Source: Owenia fusiformis (lineage: Eukaryota; Annelida; Polychaeta; Sabellida; Oweniidae). From it: DNA of 64,000 nucleotides. The notes under the pieces were generated by a model. It was not told where the DNA came from. It ran no database searches and was given only the letters and a program-made list of their open reading frames with translations. Location of the stretch: NCBI GenBank assembly GCA_903813345.2, contig CAIIXF020000005.1, positions 14,387,375 to 14,451,374 of the forward strand, read 5' to 3'. The translations under genes and the position numbers were made by a program. Positions 1-12,972 of this stretch are shown in pieces. How positions within the stretch are numbered: position 1 is the first letter of the stretch; every line of letters starts with the position of its first letter.

Positions 1-1549
1 TGTAAACCACTCTCAAACTAGCTCCCCCACTTTGCAAGTTCTAAATAAATTACTATTTCAATGCTCTCTGTTTTTCCAATATGTGTCCGAGAATGCAAAG
101 TAGAGAAATGTTCAAAGACTGTTCTTTCTATAGCTTTTCTAAAATTGCCTAATACTAATGTAATAATTTGCCAGTGGGGATAATATAAGAAGTGGAAATT
201 GTACAATACACAAATATGAATATACCCTATCGCCCAGAGGGCCTGTTACTCAAATATAACTCTATATCCAGTCTCATAACAGAGTGATAAACAATAACCA
301 AAGAAGTCATATTAGAAAATATGGAACTGATTTCATTTCTAGCGATGCATGAAATCTCGAAAAATACCCCACTTATCTCCTATTAATTTAGACTATTATA
401 CGAGGGATATTTGTAAAGCATTTTTGTCCAATTACCTCCCCCTTCATGTCAAGCGAGGGTGAAAGTTATCGTTACCAACTAGTTTGCTTTCAGACAAATA
501 ATAAGTCAAGAACAAATTACATTTCGTAAATTGAATATACTCCCCATTGATTTCTGGGAGATTTCTTTAAGCTATAAGAAATTGATCTCTAGTCGTCTAG
601 AGTGCCACTAAGTGCCGTTTTTTAGCACATTCAGAACAATATTGATTCGACAGCTCTATCAAAAAGTAGTTGCGGGGCTTTAGCAATTCAAATTAGTCTC
701 AAGAACAAATATAATTTGTTTCCTTTTCAAACAAAGACAAACACCGTGAAATGTACAATAACTTAACATTTAATTGCAACATTGTCTAGATAGATTACCA
801 ATTTGCCTTAATTTAACCACTATGTATTCCTAAAGCAATAAGTGCCTAAACCAAACATTTGATCTTAATATAGAAAGTAAACAAACAATCAAACTTCAAA
901 ACCAATACAAATAAATAATAAATATAATTTTTCAGACTGTTATTCCCATGGTAATTTATTGAACTTACAAGACTTTTTTATTATCGTCTCATTCATCACT
1001 AAATTCCAAAGCCAAAATTATGTCACAAGGTGTCACATCTAAGATAGCGGTACAATTATCAAAGAATAAAGTACATAGATATCAAGTTGAAGCTAAAGAT
1101 GATATAGAATTGCCCAAAAATCTGACCCTTTATTCAGAGATATTAGCGAAAAAGTACCGCAAGCAGATGGGCAATCTAGAACATGTACTTTCACCAGGAT
1201 ATTGTCTTCAGAAAGCCAATAAACAAATCAGCCTCATTTCCATGGAATGAACCATCTTCCGTTTGATCTTCATGTCAAATAGGCTCAATTTCGCAAAGTT
1301 ACGTTTTCGTGATGTTTGAGCCAACAACTCGAGATTTACATTTAATTGGTAGAAACCGAGAAATGCAATTTTCAACATTGGTAAGTAATCCTTATACGAT
1401 GGTCGTGCTGAGACATTGTGCTAAGTAGTTCTCAACAAGGTTTAATAGATGTCAGGGTGGTCCCTATTTTGTCTTATTAAGTACAAAACCATTGAATACA
1501 ATGTAATCAGCATGCATAGGATATTCAGAATAACAACCCCAAAAAATGT
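1..1549. other. AT-rich sequence without recognisable gene
   Basis: No repeat family, RNA gene or known protein is visible. The one frame that reads like protein is 1020-1250 (+), 76 codons from an ATG (begins MSQGVTSKIAVQL) with a fairly polar, Lys/Glu-rich composition. I recognise no family in it, and chance frames of this length are common here, so I do not call it a gene. Confidence 0.5.
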
Positions 1550-1613
1550 TTGTTTACTTGTTTGTTTGTCTGTTTGTTTGCTTGTTTGTTTGTTTGTTTG
1601 TTTGCTTGCTTGG
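1548..1613. repeat. TTTG/CTTG microsatellite
   Basis: Tetranucleotide array of TTTG with CTTG and TCTG variants, about 16 units. The open frame across it, read as repeated Leu-Val-Cys, is produced by the repeat. Confidence 0.9.
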
Positions 1614-4600
1614 CACAGTCAAGTGATGTCATGATAAAGGTAACATCAACATATCCCCTTTTATCCCCTGAGAGAGAAACTCTTTCAGCCTTTAGTCCCT
1701 ACATAGCTCCTTCATATTGAAATTTAATAACATGCAAATCAATAGATCCAATTTCCATTAAGCCACCCATTGGTAAGTTAATGATAAGTAAGAGATGTAG
1801 ATGTCAAAAAATGAAAGAAAATCATGTTCCACCTCTTGACTGATTGAATATATAGGTCTCTATCATGCCATATCTATGTAACTCATATCAGGACTATACA
1901 GGGCGACACAGGTACAAGGCACAAAGTAGTTAAGGTACAGGGCGCTTGGAGATCATAATCTGTGGTATACTATGTATAAAAAAATAAAGTAAAATACTGG
2001 ATAACTCATATGCTACAGAATTATTCAAGCTACATGATGTTAAATAATTGTCATTTTGAACAGGATATTAAATACAGAGTGAGCCAAATATTCTGTACTA
2101 CCTGCAATATTCAATCTACAGGGTAACACTGATTACACGATAAACCTCATATATCTTGTTTCATCACTAATAAACCTTATAATGAATCAATTTAAAAATC
2201 ATATTCTGGATGTACCACCTCAGATTCAACGATCTATTTCACAAAGAATACCCCTCAGATATATTTCAGCAAGAATTCAATCATTCCAGAATCTCAAAAT
2301 GTTGATTTATACATTTTATCTTTTGTAGTATACATAAAGAGAATATGGCTTAAGTGTTAGTTGAAATGATTCCACATTAATTCTCTCATCCTTGTGATAT
2401 AAAGCAAGGAAAATAAGAAACAATGACTTGATTGATATTCCGTATAAAGGTAGAATGGGTTGGATGCATGATTGGTGAAATGTTTGGAGCCAAGTTTGCT
2501 GTTTTAACCAAATCCCTGCTGATTTGTAGATCTACTTTTCACCCTTAAGTCAAACTCATATATTACCCATGGAAATCTATGAAAAAACATTAAAACCAGC
2601 GACTCGAATCAGTCTACAATCGATATATAGATAATAATGAAACAGCATCCAAAATGATACTTTTATTGTTTATCACAAGCAATTGACGAACTTTATTCAT
2701 TTTATTTTGTTTAAGGGTTGGAAAAACAACACAGACCCAGCATACGGAGTGGCTTTAGATATGTTCAGAACATCTTCCCAAGTCCATATGTTTTCGCACA
2801 TTCAACTATAGAATTCCATCTACCATGAGATTCCTATAAAGGGCGTTGATACTCTATATCATGTAAATACAGGTAGAAAAATCACCTAGAATCCAAAATT
2901 AATAAATTTCTAATCAATAATCATATAATCAATATCTAATTAATATTTCAGCTTCAGTACATATAAAAGGAATTTTCGCTCATAAGTGAGCTAATCAGAT
3001 TTATATCCAAAGGAATTTATGCAATTAGGAAGCTAAGAATTCCTCGTTATCAGCGCCAGCATCTCTGTCTTAATCTCCTGTAACATCTTCTATCCATTTT
3101 TTCTTGTTAATATATCAATAAATCTTTGTAATATCCAAATGCACACCTGAGGTTTGCAGTTCATTGAAATATGACATCACTGGGTGTGTTACCTTAGTGA
3201 TGCTTTATTTGCGCACTATGAGAAAGTATGAAATCCACGAGTTCAAGCTAAGGGTTACTCACCTTAAGCTTTCCAAGAGTTTCTTCCATTTGGACGATGT
3301 TTTCAACTCTGCTAGATTAGCTCGTGAAGCTTCATACCATCACGGCTGTCGAGTTATTACACTCATATCTTTTGCATTCCAATAATAAAAACCCCAGGGC
3401 TAAACATTGGTCATTTCTAAGATTTACACGTAATATGGCACTATTGCTTCCCAGTTATGTTCACGTTACCAAGGTAACAAGATATAAATGTAATGATATA
3501 AGATATAATTTTGTGTTCGAGGAATTTTCAATAAGTAATTTCAAATCTCTATGAGTAACTATTGTGTTGAGATCAAATTGCATATAAGTCTGCGATTTTT
3601 CCTTTCAGAGATATTGCATCTTACAATACCGTGAATCTACAATAAAAATATGAATAAACAATAACTACTTATATACAAATAAAGATTATACTGCAAAAAA
3701 TTAAATTGTGCAAAAACCGGAAAAACCTCTTCCAATATTTTTAAAGAAATGAGCAAAAATGTTTTGTTTTTTTAATAATGTCGTCTGCAAGAGATATAAT
3801 TACTTGAATGCTAATAGCCATCACCTGTGGTCAGACAATAGGTAATTATTATCTCTCGATGTAATGCAAGCCCTTTTCCTAGATCTGTTACAGTCTTTTT
3901 CGTATTAAACATATAAATCATGGTTTTATCTCATCAAAAACGATACCTGGAATCCTTCCACAAATAGAAAATAAAGTGTTAATTGAAAACATTAATAAAA
4001 ATACATAAAAAAATTACTAAATAAAATAAAAAAATTACTTTTTTTCTGTAAGATCGGGTAAGTAATTAGTTGATGTAGAAATATAATGATGTATAAACAT
4101 CTGTATTCATTCCATCATTTGTTCTTGTCAAATACAGCGGCAACCTCGTTACATCATCACGGCTTGTTTTATGTGTATCACATCATCAAAACTGTCAATT
4201 ATTTATCAAAATGAGGATTGAAAAACCTGCTACTGTGCCGATAATTAATTAGTTGACATCAATATCAAGTCCCAAGAGTATCTGTCCATACTTTTGTATT
4301 GTCACTTGTAACTTTGTGATTCTTTCTTGTTAAAGCCGTTTAAACAGTTTCAAATTTCGTCACAGCCTCGTTAAAGTAAGGTACATCAAAGGACGTGAAT
4401 ATACTTTAAAATAAAAATAAAATTCTTTGATATCCTTAACAAAACAGCCACTATCACGAAACGCTTCAAGAAAGACATCTTACCTTATAAACACGAAGAG
4501 AACATTAGATGACGTAAGACCGATCATTAGGTTTCAATCTCTATATATAATTGTCACTGATGAAGCCTTATTTGGAATTCCCTTTCAAGTATTTGCGGAA

Positions 4601-5839
4601 ATTAATCATTCATCAAGCGAAGAGACCATACAGGAACGTTTGTAAACGTCTCACAAACGATTGAGTCGTAGTTTTTCTTTAAATTGATAGGCCTCGAATT
4701 AATGCCTTGTAATTTTCTCATCATAGGTGTATCTATAATCATTACACTAAATGTGGCGGCAGTTTTTTATCTTTTATTTGCATGCTGGGTTTTATTGTAT
4801 CATTCGATTGTTTATCACTCAGATTTGTCTTATTCATATTATAATCTTGGTTATCAATTCTTCTGCCTCATTCTGGGGTTTTATCTGAGTGAGTACATCA
4901 AATGTGTTTAACTATCCGTCTATGCAGTATACATGCTTATTTCACATCATTTTTCCTGTTTACTTGTTCCCAAGAATATTTAGTATCAATATAATCTTAT
5001 ATTTGATGAGATTTACATAATCTTGGGGGAACTGTCTGAATTATTATTGAACTTTTCAAATTTCAAATAAAATATGCAAATGTGAAAATTTTACATTAAA
5101 AATCCAGCGAGGCATAGCTCAAAACTTGCCAATCCGTATCTTTTTTAAATATGTTATGAGGAAAAACCAAGATTTAGGATGAAATATCTTGGAGGGGCAA
5201 ACACTAAAACTCCTCTCTATCACGATTCATTACTTTAACAGTCTTTACTATTTGACATTGTACTCAACTAAGTTTCCCTGCAGACCAATCCATTTGTCTC
5301 CAATCGCAATAAAATCATTGTTTTTTACATGCATTTCATAACAGTGTGAGATAAATCTCGGCAAATGGACTTTAGGCGACTTCAGCTAACATAAAATATG
5401 ACTTATGATTTACAAGTATAGATAAAACATCGATTTATTAGTTGGCTAACCTGAGAATTACCTAGTAAATTACACATAACTCTACTCACTGTATTTATGA
5501 GAATATCGCTGATTTTCTTATCTGACAAAATAAAAGTTCCTTCCTAAAATGCAACATTTGAAACCTCAGTCTCGGATACCTCCAGATACCCTGGATACCA
5601 ATAAGTATTCACATTTTTTAAAATTAATATCAATCATCAATATCAATAAAATTTACTTACCCATCATCCTTATAATGTCCTGTAACGTATTATGTCTCTT
5701 CATATTCAAATTCAAAAATTGTATGAACTGTAGAGAATAAAGTTCCATTTAACTTACCTGAGTGAGAAACTGAATAGTATTGATACGTTTATTAGCAGCA
5801 CAACCAGGGTATAGTAAATGAGTGCACTTATGCTGAAAT
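1614..5839. other. AT-rich unique sequence, nothing identified
   Basis: I see no transposon ends, RNA genes or convincing exons. Short frames are present, such as 4684-4911 (+), which is very hydrophobic (Ile/Leu/Tyr/Phe) as expected from AT-rich DNA. That frame starts at TTG and resembles no family I know. Confidence 0.45.
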
Positions 5840-6003
5840 CCGTCTGCTCGTGTTTATTCCATGTGATATCTCTCAAAAATTTGAATGAAGTGTCTGATTT
5901 TCTTGCATTTCTATATAATTTGGAGTTTGCCCTACATGCCTGTTTACTTTATTTCTTGCTAATTCCCCTCTTTGCTACTTTATTTCATGATTCAAAACAT
6001 GCC
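5840..6003 (-). repeat. ~170 bp dispersed repeat, reverse copy
   Basis: Starts with CCGTCTGCTCGTGTTTATTC and ends near AAAACATGCC. This is the reverse complement of the family best seen at 8331-8500. It holds the core blocks 'AATTTGAATGAAGTGTCTGA', 'CATTTCTATATAATTTGGAG' and 'TGTTTACTTTATTTCTTGCT'. An 85-codon plus-strand frame crosses it, but differences from the 7011 copy change amino acids freely and other copies carry stops, so I treat it as non-coding. Confidence 0.75.
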
Positions 6004-7010
6004 AATCATGAAATTTTACTTACAGGACTACTTTTATCACTGAATCATTACAGATGCATCTTGGATTACCTGTGAAAGTTGTATCCTCAATTTACCAGGA
6101 ATATTCCGGGAGTTTATTTCTCAATGTTGCTGATCAGCTGTCCGAAATGTCCGAGTAGAGGCATATTTAATTTGCCAATGGGTTAAAACAACTAAACTAA
6201 CACCACATCAAGTTTATCGTCTTTACAAATAAAACAAGCACCATCAGAAAACCATAAGCTATAAAGATTCCTAAATCCTTAATCTGTTATAAAATGTTCC
6301 CTAACTCTAGACGCAAGTTCAGCGAAGTAGAAAAACTACTCTAATACAATCCTGGCGCAATCCATGACTCAACCACAGATTGGGAAAACACAATCTCAAC
6401 CCTTCCAATAAAATTCCCTCCAACCATATTTTCCGGTTCGAAATATACATTTTTACCACTTATCTCCCATTCATACATAATTCTGAGTATCAGCTTGATG
6501 CATACCTTGACCATTTTTAGTAGTTCGACTTAGTTCTTCCACAAGACACAAATCAAATCATCAACTGGTTGTGATGTCAACATTGGGTTATACCAGTGAG
6601 AAAAAATCTATCTTCTGAAAGTGATAAGTTTCCTTAGGATAACTGAGTGATACCTTCTGTCCAATAGATTTCTCATTATTTTCCAATTTCATATAGTCAG
6701 ACCCTTGCAGAAAAACCAATGGAACTGCAATAGAATCCTTGCAAACTTCAAACTAACAAATTAGAAGACAATGTAGTTAAACTAATATGTCCTTATTCTA
6801 TCCTGAAACTTTTCAAAATTGATGAAAGATGGCATTTCTATATAATAAGGATTAAACATGAAATAATGATAATATCCCATGAAAAAGAAATTTTTGGTAA
6901 GGTTTGATAGAAATTAATAGACTTATTTCATAACTGTTAGAGGAGTATTCAGGCGATATAAGAGGGTTTATCTCATATGGATCAAAGTGGAATTCCCTCG
7001 ATTTAAAATC

Positions 7011-7176
7011 TGCGTCTGCTCATGCTTATTCCTTGTTATTTCTCTGTAAAATTTGACTAAAATATCTGATTTTCTTGCATTTCTCTATAATTTGGAGTGT
7101 TGTGTACATGTCTGTGTACTTTATTCCTTGCTAACTTCATTCCTTTTTACAATATTTTTCACTTCAAAACATGACC
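7011..7176 (-). repeat. ~170 bp dispersed repeat, reverse copy
   Basis: Same orientation as the 5840 copy, about 1.2 kb away, beginning GCGTCTGCTCATGCTTATTC and ending near AAAACATGACC. The core (GATTTTCTTGCATTTCTCTA) is nearly identical to the 5840 copy, while the flanks differ. Confidence 0.78.
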
Positions 7177-7924
7177 AACATGGGCCTTTACTCTTGGGCT
7201 TTTTACTTGTAGTTATGACTCACACATCCCCGATCATCTGAACCCAGTAAATTAAAATACAAATATAAGATTAGCCTTCCTTGTTGTGGTTTTTAATATA
7301 TAATTGTGCTAATATTTTCCTCATTGATATGGCACAATCAGATTATTAAATTCCAACTTGGCTATAGAGATGGAAAAATCATATAATCCTATTGGTAATC
7401 TACTCCTACACCTAATAATAAAAAATATAAACATTATATTTATCTTCTTCAGATGTGGTCTCAAAATTAAATTTGAGTATCTAATAATTAAACAAAATTG
7501 TGCTTTCAAGGATGTTCTGATTTAGAAACTTTCAAATGATGTATTAACAAATACAAATTCATGAAGATAATTTAAAGTGTCAGTTTGTAAGGAAATTGAA
7601 GTATTGCCTTGACAGAGCTCAATATTTTTGTTCCATACCCTAGTCCAAGGGGTTCTTGAAGCTAAAGCCTGGGGGTCATGTGTTTAGTATGTTCAAACAT
7701 ATGAACTGACATATGTTCAATATTTCAATACGCAATCCAGACAAGAGCTATTTGAACTTGATTCTTAGTACTTTTATATAGATTAGTTCTCATATAAAGA
7801 TTTTTTGAGAAACAATCAAATCCTGGATTGGTTTTGACATCTGATACTAACAAACTGATATATTCACACAAAGGCTTTGGCGGTGGTTTTCCAGATGTCA
7901 GGTTGAGATATGATCTTCTGGATG

Positions 7925-8060
7925 AGGGCATCACCCTGTAAAGATTTATGTGATCACCATGTATAGTATGTTACCACCTTGTATAGATTTAATGTTGTCA
8001 CCCTGTATAACTCGTAATTATCCTGTATATATGATCACCCTGTATTTATATGAGTTAACA
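7925..8060. repeat. Degenerate tandem repeat, TCACCCTGTATA units
   Basis: Five imperfect units of about 25-30 bp around the motif TCACC(C/A/T)TGTATAG. They have diverged strongly in spacing and sequence. Confidence 0.55.
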
Positions 8061-8330
8061 TAGGTGTCTCCAGATATTAGACATACTGATTTAATATCAC
8101 AGCATCACCTACATTTAACCTAACTTCTAAAATGTAATCATAAGAAATATGATCATCTGGTATGATTAAAGGTAGAATCTAATATAGTACAACCTGTGAT
8201 TAACCTAACATAGGTATGTAACTAAGTATTATAGGCTTCTATTGTAATCTAGAGTGAAACAAAAGCCAAGACTAATGATGTTTCATAAATTCAATGATAG
8301 ATATTAGCTCAAGAGAAAAACGCCACATGG

Positions 8331-8500
8331 TCATGTTTTGAAATGTGAAAATAAGTGAAAAAATAGAGAAGTCAGCTGGGAGATATTTAAACAGACATAT
8401 AGCTCATACTCTAAATTGTATAGAAATGGCAGAAAATTAAGCAGTTTATTCAAATTTTAGAGAGAAATAGAGTGGAATAAGCATGAGCAGACGGACATTT
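8331..8500 (+). repeat. ~170 bp dispersed repeat, forward reference copy
   Basis: Used here as the reference orientation. Blocks in order: TCATGTTTTGAAATGTGAAA; a poorly kept middle; ACTCTAAATTGTATAGAAAT; TTTATTCAAATTTTAGAGAG; GTGGAATAAGCATGAGCAGA; CGGACATTTG. No pol III A/B boxes, poly(A) tail or target-site duplication are clear, so the class (SINE-like or MITE-like) is open. Confidence 0.8.
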
Positions 8501-10718
8501 GTCTCATGGTTTGAACCTCTGAATCACTGAAAATCATAATTGCTTTCGCTTCAATACAAAATAAGCTGATTATTAATATTGCCCTGTGAATGAAATTCTG
8601 TCAGATGAATTTTGGGAAGAAAACGTACAAAGCATGAAATCCACACCTGAAATCTAAAAAATCAAAGTTTAAGCAGGTTGAGCACTTTTTTCTGTAGAAC
8701 TCCAAGAATTTTAAGATACAGGTGTGAATTCAAACTTGGGACTGGAAATCATTGTTTATAGACATCAGAACTAATATTTTATTTTTGTTGGTCTATTGTT
8801 TTTGTAGTTCATGGTAACTTGATAATAAGAGATGAAAATTGTCATTAGCGCAAATATGGCTGGACAAATATGAACAATTTCACTTGGTTCTTTCAATGAA
8901 AACTCCATGTTCATAACATTTTCTTAACCAACATTTACAATGTTTCTTTGTAAGTATTTGTCATCCTAAACAGGATAAGGTCAAATTCCTGTTAAATAAA
9001 TGTTATTAAATAAATGTGATTGTTAGCATATTAAGTATCCAGATTTTCAAATAAATAAAATAAACAATACACATTACCTGACTTCACCTTCTGACTGCAA
9101 TAAAGCCAAGTCAGTGTGTATAACAAATGTATAAAATAACAATTCCAAAAATACCTTACCTTAAAAATACTGACCATTAAAGGCCTCATGTGGATAAAGA
9201 ACTCTGATAAATCAGAATATGTCTTAATACCTTTAATACTAAACTTACAACATTTGGAACTTTTGGAAGACAAGCCCATAATGCTAAATGGGTCTGAAAG
9301 GTTCTGAATGGGTCAGAACATTATACTAATTGGAGAAGACAGTTGGTCAATAAATGTGAATTCAGTTATAAAGCCCACCTAGTAATCATAATTAGGCCAG
9401 TAATTACATAGTAATTAGTACACTGTAACTTTCCCCTTTTCAAAATCACCCTAATGGTCCTATGTTTTGATAACTATATATTCTGATGGCTATATATTAC
9501 GATAACTACATATTATCAATTATATAAATGAAATGATCATCTTGAAATATTGTTGTACTATGTTCAAGTATGTTAAAAGTCAACTTTAAGCCATTAATAG
9601 TCATTATACGTATTCATAATTCATAATTAGATCCTTTTAGCTATTTATCCATTTATGTATATCAATATTATGCATTTATAATTAGACATTAAACAAACGA
9701 TAGGAACAATAACTACAACTATGCTTTCTTACCAACCAAACTCATTTTACAATTTTACCATTTAAACTCATTTCACAATTTTATTATTTAACAGTCAACC
9801 TAAACAGACATATAATTCCAAATCCAATCTACCATGACGCAGTTAAGAAAGTAAGGCTATTTCAAAAGATCGAACCTGTGACATCATACTATTTTGACCT
9901 TATCTCCCCTACTTATAGATCCCTCTCCTTTCATACATACTTAAATACACAGGATATTTGATGTCTACCTTATTCAAACTTTATCTTCCTTTTGAGTGTA
10001 TTGTTTCATAGCAAGGATATTGTGGATAAACCAAGTCAACAGACAACTACGCCCCTATCCTAAATCACATTAACCGGGAATGATTTTCCTGTCGTTAATT
10101 GTATCAAAAGTGCAAAAGACTTACCACTCGAATCGGTAAAAGCAAACTTTTGAATTGCACTTCCTTAAGATTCTAGTGTTCTATGGTATCTAATTATTTC
10201 TTTATAGGTAAATTATAGGTCTATAAGTAAGTGAGTGTTAAGAACTCTACAAAATAAGTACAAAATTATAAAATAAGGTCAACATTATGATTTCTGATAT
10301 TTTCACATTATTTTCTTATACTTTTCTGCACAAACACATTGTTTTGTCACTTTTCTATTAGTTTTTGTTGAATAAACAATAAACTAAAAGAAAAATAACT
10401 TTCTTCCCTGGAATATCAAGGTAAGTTTATCAATGCAATGTATTGACCAACATGGTACTTCATAAACCCAGAAATAACATGTCATTTTGCTTTGACCGAT
10501 TTCATAAATTGATCTTTTAAACTAAATGAAATTTTTCATTTTCTTTAATTTCTAGACAATAGAGGGTAAGGGATAAGTGATATCCTCTTCATTCCCTGTA
10601 GTTCCTTGAATAATATCTATTTCTCTTATTGAAAGATGATTAAGTTTGTTTTATTCCAGGGGTTTTCTGTTCTCTAACATGTAATCAGATATAGATGAGT
10701 TTCACTTGAATATTGAAC
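8501..10718. other. AT-rich unique sequence, nothing identified
   Basis: No repeat ends, RNA genes or convincing coding segments were found. Short minus-strand frames, such as 9031-9279, have no family resemblance. Confidence 0.45.
10710..10718. repeat. 9-bp target-site duplication, left (ATATTGAAC)
   Basis: Exact duplicate of 11078-11086. The pair brackets the TACCCT element and marks its borders. Confidence 0.85.
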
Positions 10719-11077
10719 TACCCTTTGCAATCGTTTGACTTCACTTCTTAAAAGAGAGCTTCGTCTTCACTCTTTCAAACTAAAATAAACCTGTGAAGTC
10801 ACCGCGCCAATCAGTGTTCGTCGGCCAAATTTGACCGACGTTCTTTATATGGTCATTCCTTCTGACGTCATCGTTGAGCCCGGAATTGACCAATGACATG
10901 CGCATATTTAATTAGAACGCATTTGGCGTATGTTTCTTCAAGCTCGCTGATTGGCGCGTAGGTCAAAAGTGATTTACCCAAACTGTCACCGTACCCGTCA
11001 CGGAAGCGGGGCTACTAAACTGTAATATGGTCTCTACTAGGCAGAGTGTAGTTTAACTAGACTCTGCACGCAGGGTA
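10719..11077 (+). mobile_element. Full-length TACCCT non-autonomous DNA transposon (359 bp)
   Basis: Starts TACCCTTTGCAATCG and ends CTGCACGCAGGGTA, so the ends form a short inverted repeat (TACCCT, then T/C-G-rich, then TGCA). It is flanked by exact 9-bp duplications. Inside are a perfect 12-bp inverted pair (CGCGCCAATCAG / CTGATTGGCGCG), a small hairpin CGTCGG...CCGACG, and a near-palindrome GCAGAGTGTAGTT...ACTCTGC beside the right end. It has no transposase frame and is more GC-rich than its surroundings. A 9-bp duplication fits Mutator-like elements best, with Merlin as an alternative. The superfamily is my inference. Confidence 0.88.
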
Positions 11078-11086
11078 ATATTGAAC
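11078..11086. repeat. 9-bp target-site duplication, right (ATATTGAAC)
   Basis: Identical to 10710-10718 and directly after AGGGTA. Confidence 0.85.
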
Positions 11087-12704
11087 CTTTTTTTCAACCA
11101 TTTCAACCAATCAAAAAACAATTCCATGGTAAATTCTCCCATTTTCACAACTTTTGATTCTTTGAGCAAAAAATACTTTTCAAAAATTTGAGTCAACGTT
11201 TTTAAGTTCAGTCTTGGCTTCAATATATATGTGTTCTACTTTCAAATATTTTTAAACCTTAAGAGTGCATATTTTATCACAAAATTCGTTGAGCTCTGAA
11301 CTTTAGTTCTCACGAAGTTTTTAAATATAGAAAGTTTTAGAAATGCACAATTAATAAATTAACAAATCCATTTGAAATCATTTATTGTGGCAATAATGTT
11401 CAAGTTCAAGGGTTATATGTAAATATAGAAACCATTGCATGCAAAAAAAACTTAACATGCAACCTTAGATATAGAAATATTTAACACTAGACAGTACTCC
11501 AACTGGGGGTATGGGCAAAAATCATGTCAAACTCATGAAACATAAAAAATTCAACCATTGAACCATAATCTCTTTTTGAAAGATATTCATGGCTTGCTCT
11601 AGTGACTTTTCTAATTGTATATGTTTTTTATATGATAGATGGCTTACTTTGAGAGTTTGATGTAGATCATACTCATAATTTTACCAACCACCATATTTCC
11701 GCCATCTGCGACAAAAGCAACAAGGCTTTTTTGAGCCATAAATTACTCGCAATAAAACCTATCTAGGACGTATCTGCGTATTTTCTTCCAGTCGATCTCA
11801 CAATAATAATTTTAATCTCTATAATGAGTCCATTTTTACTGGGATGGTACATTAATAGAGGCACGGCTAGTTAGGCATTTTATGGTTGAATACTTACAGG
11901 TATCCCATTCCGGGTATATTGTAGTGATTTATGTTTGGGTACCCTCGATGCTTGCCATCTAGCACAGAGCATTCTGTGACGCTTCCTCCTAAATTTCCGA
12001 ATTTGACGAATTTTTTTATTTTCAAGATAATCCTGATTTATGGCACTTTTCCTCAATTTGCGATTCCACTGGATAATTTTGATTCCTCAGATTATTCAGT
12101 TCGTCCAAATATTCCAATTTGTCAATTTCTAACTCCAATCGTGAAATACTCTATACATCTGTTAATCCCAAACATAAAATCCAATCATGGTATTCTATAT
12201 TCTACCTAAACTGTAATTAAAGTCCTCTTTCACTGCTACAACAAATAGGAACACTAGACCCATTCAAAAATAATCACCATCAATATAATAGTAATAACCT
12301 GTATGCTGTACTCAAAACACTAGTAAATAATGATAATATCTCACAAAACATATGCCGGACCAATTAGCCTTATGACATCATAAGTATACAGATCACAAAC
12401 TACTTCAAATTCTCCAGATCCAAGATCTTTGAAACAGGTGTTGTAACATCCCTGTCTGTCCACCTGCTAATGTGAGCATAACAAATACCTTTCTAATGTA
12501 TACTCAGTCCACCAGGTGACTGCTGAAAATTAATTAGCTTTCATTGGTTTTTCTGCAGACAAGCACAGCACTGTATCTGTATTTATTGGGAGAGAGAGTA
12601 CTGGCTTTCTTTTGAAAACAAACTGTGAAATTATAATGAATAGATTCAATAGATGGAATATCACAAAAGTTCTATACTTTTCGCATTCAAACTATCTATT
12701 TAGT
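11087..12704. other. AT-rich unique sequence, nothing identified
   Basis: The 92-codon frame at 11931-12209 (+) has an ATG but no recognisable domain and no splice context that would raise it above chance. Confidence 0.4.
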
Positions 12705-12782
12705 TACCCTTTGCATTTGTTCCACTTCACTTCTTAAAAGAGAGCTTCATCTTAGTAGTATATACCTTCTGCAAACAGGGTA
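12705..12782 (+). mobile_element. Short internally deleted TACCCT element (78 bp)
   Basis: Begins TACCCTTTGCATTTG, keeps the CTTCTTAAAAGAGAGCTTC block of the full copy, and ends TGCAAACAGGGTA. The flanks CTATTTAGT and CGATTTTGT match at 7 of 9 positions, as expected for an old 9-bp target duplication. The roughly 280 bp centre of the family is missing. Confidence 0.75.
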
Positions 12783-12972
12783 CGATTTTGTGTCCCTTTT
12801 TAGCAAAATATTGTACATGTACTTTCAAGTCAAATTGTGTGATCTACGTAAGATAACAGAAACATAATGTAACCTACCTGAATACCTGCTACATGTATTA
12901 TATTGACTTTTGGAACGCTTCTCTAAACTCCACACTCTCATATATAAGATGCCTGGGAGTAAAATACCACAA

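Noticed and set aside
1449-1634. Leu-Val-Cys-rich membrane-like peptide
   Set aside because: Translation of the TTTG microsatellite.
10719-11077. Promoter or CpG-island reading of the GC-richer block with CCAAT boxes
   Set aside because: Exact target duplications and a second, inverted copy show it is a transposon.
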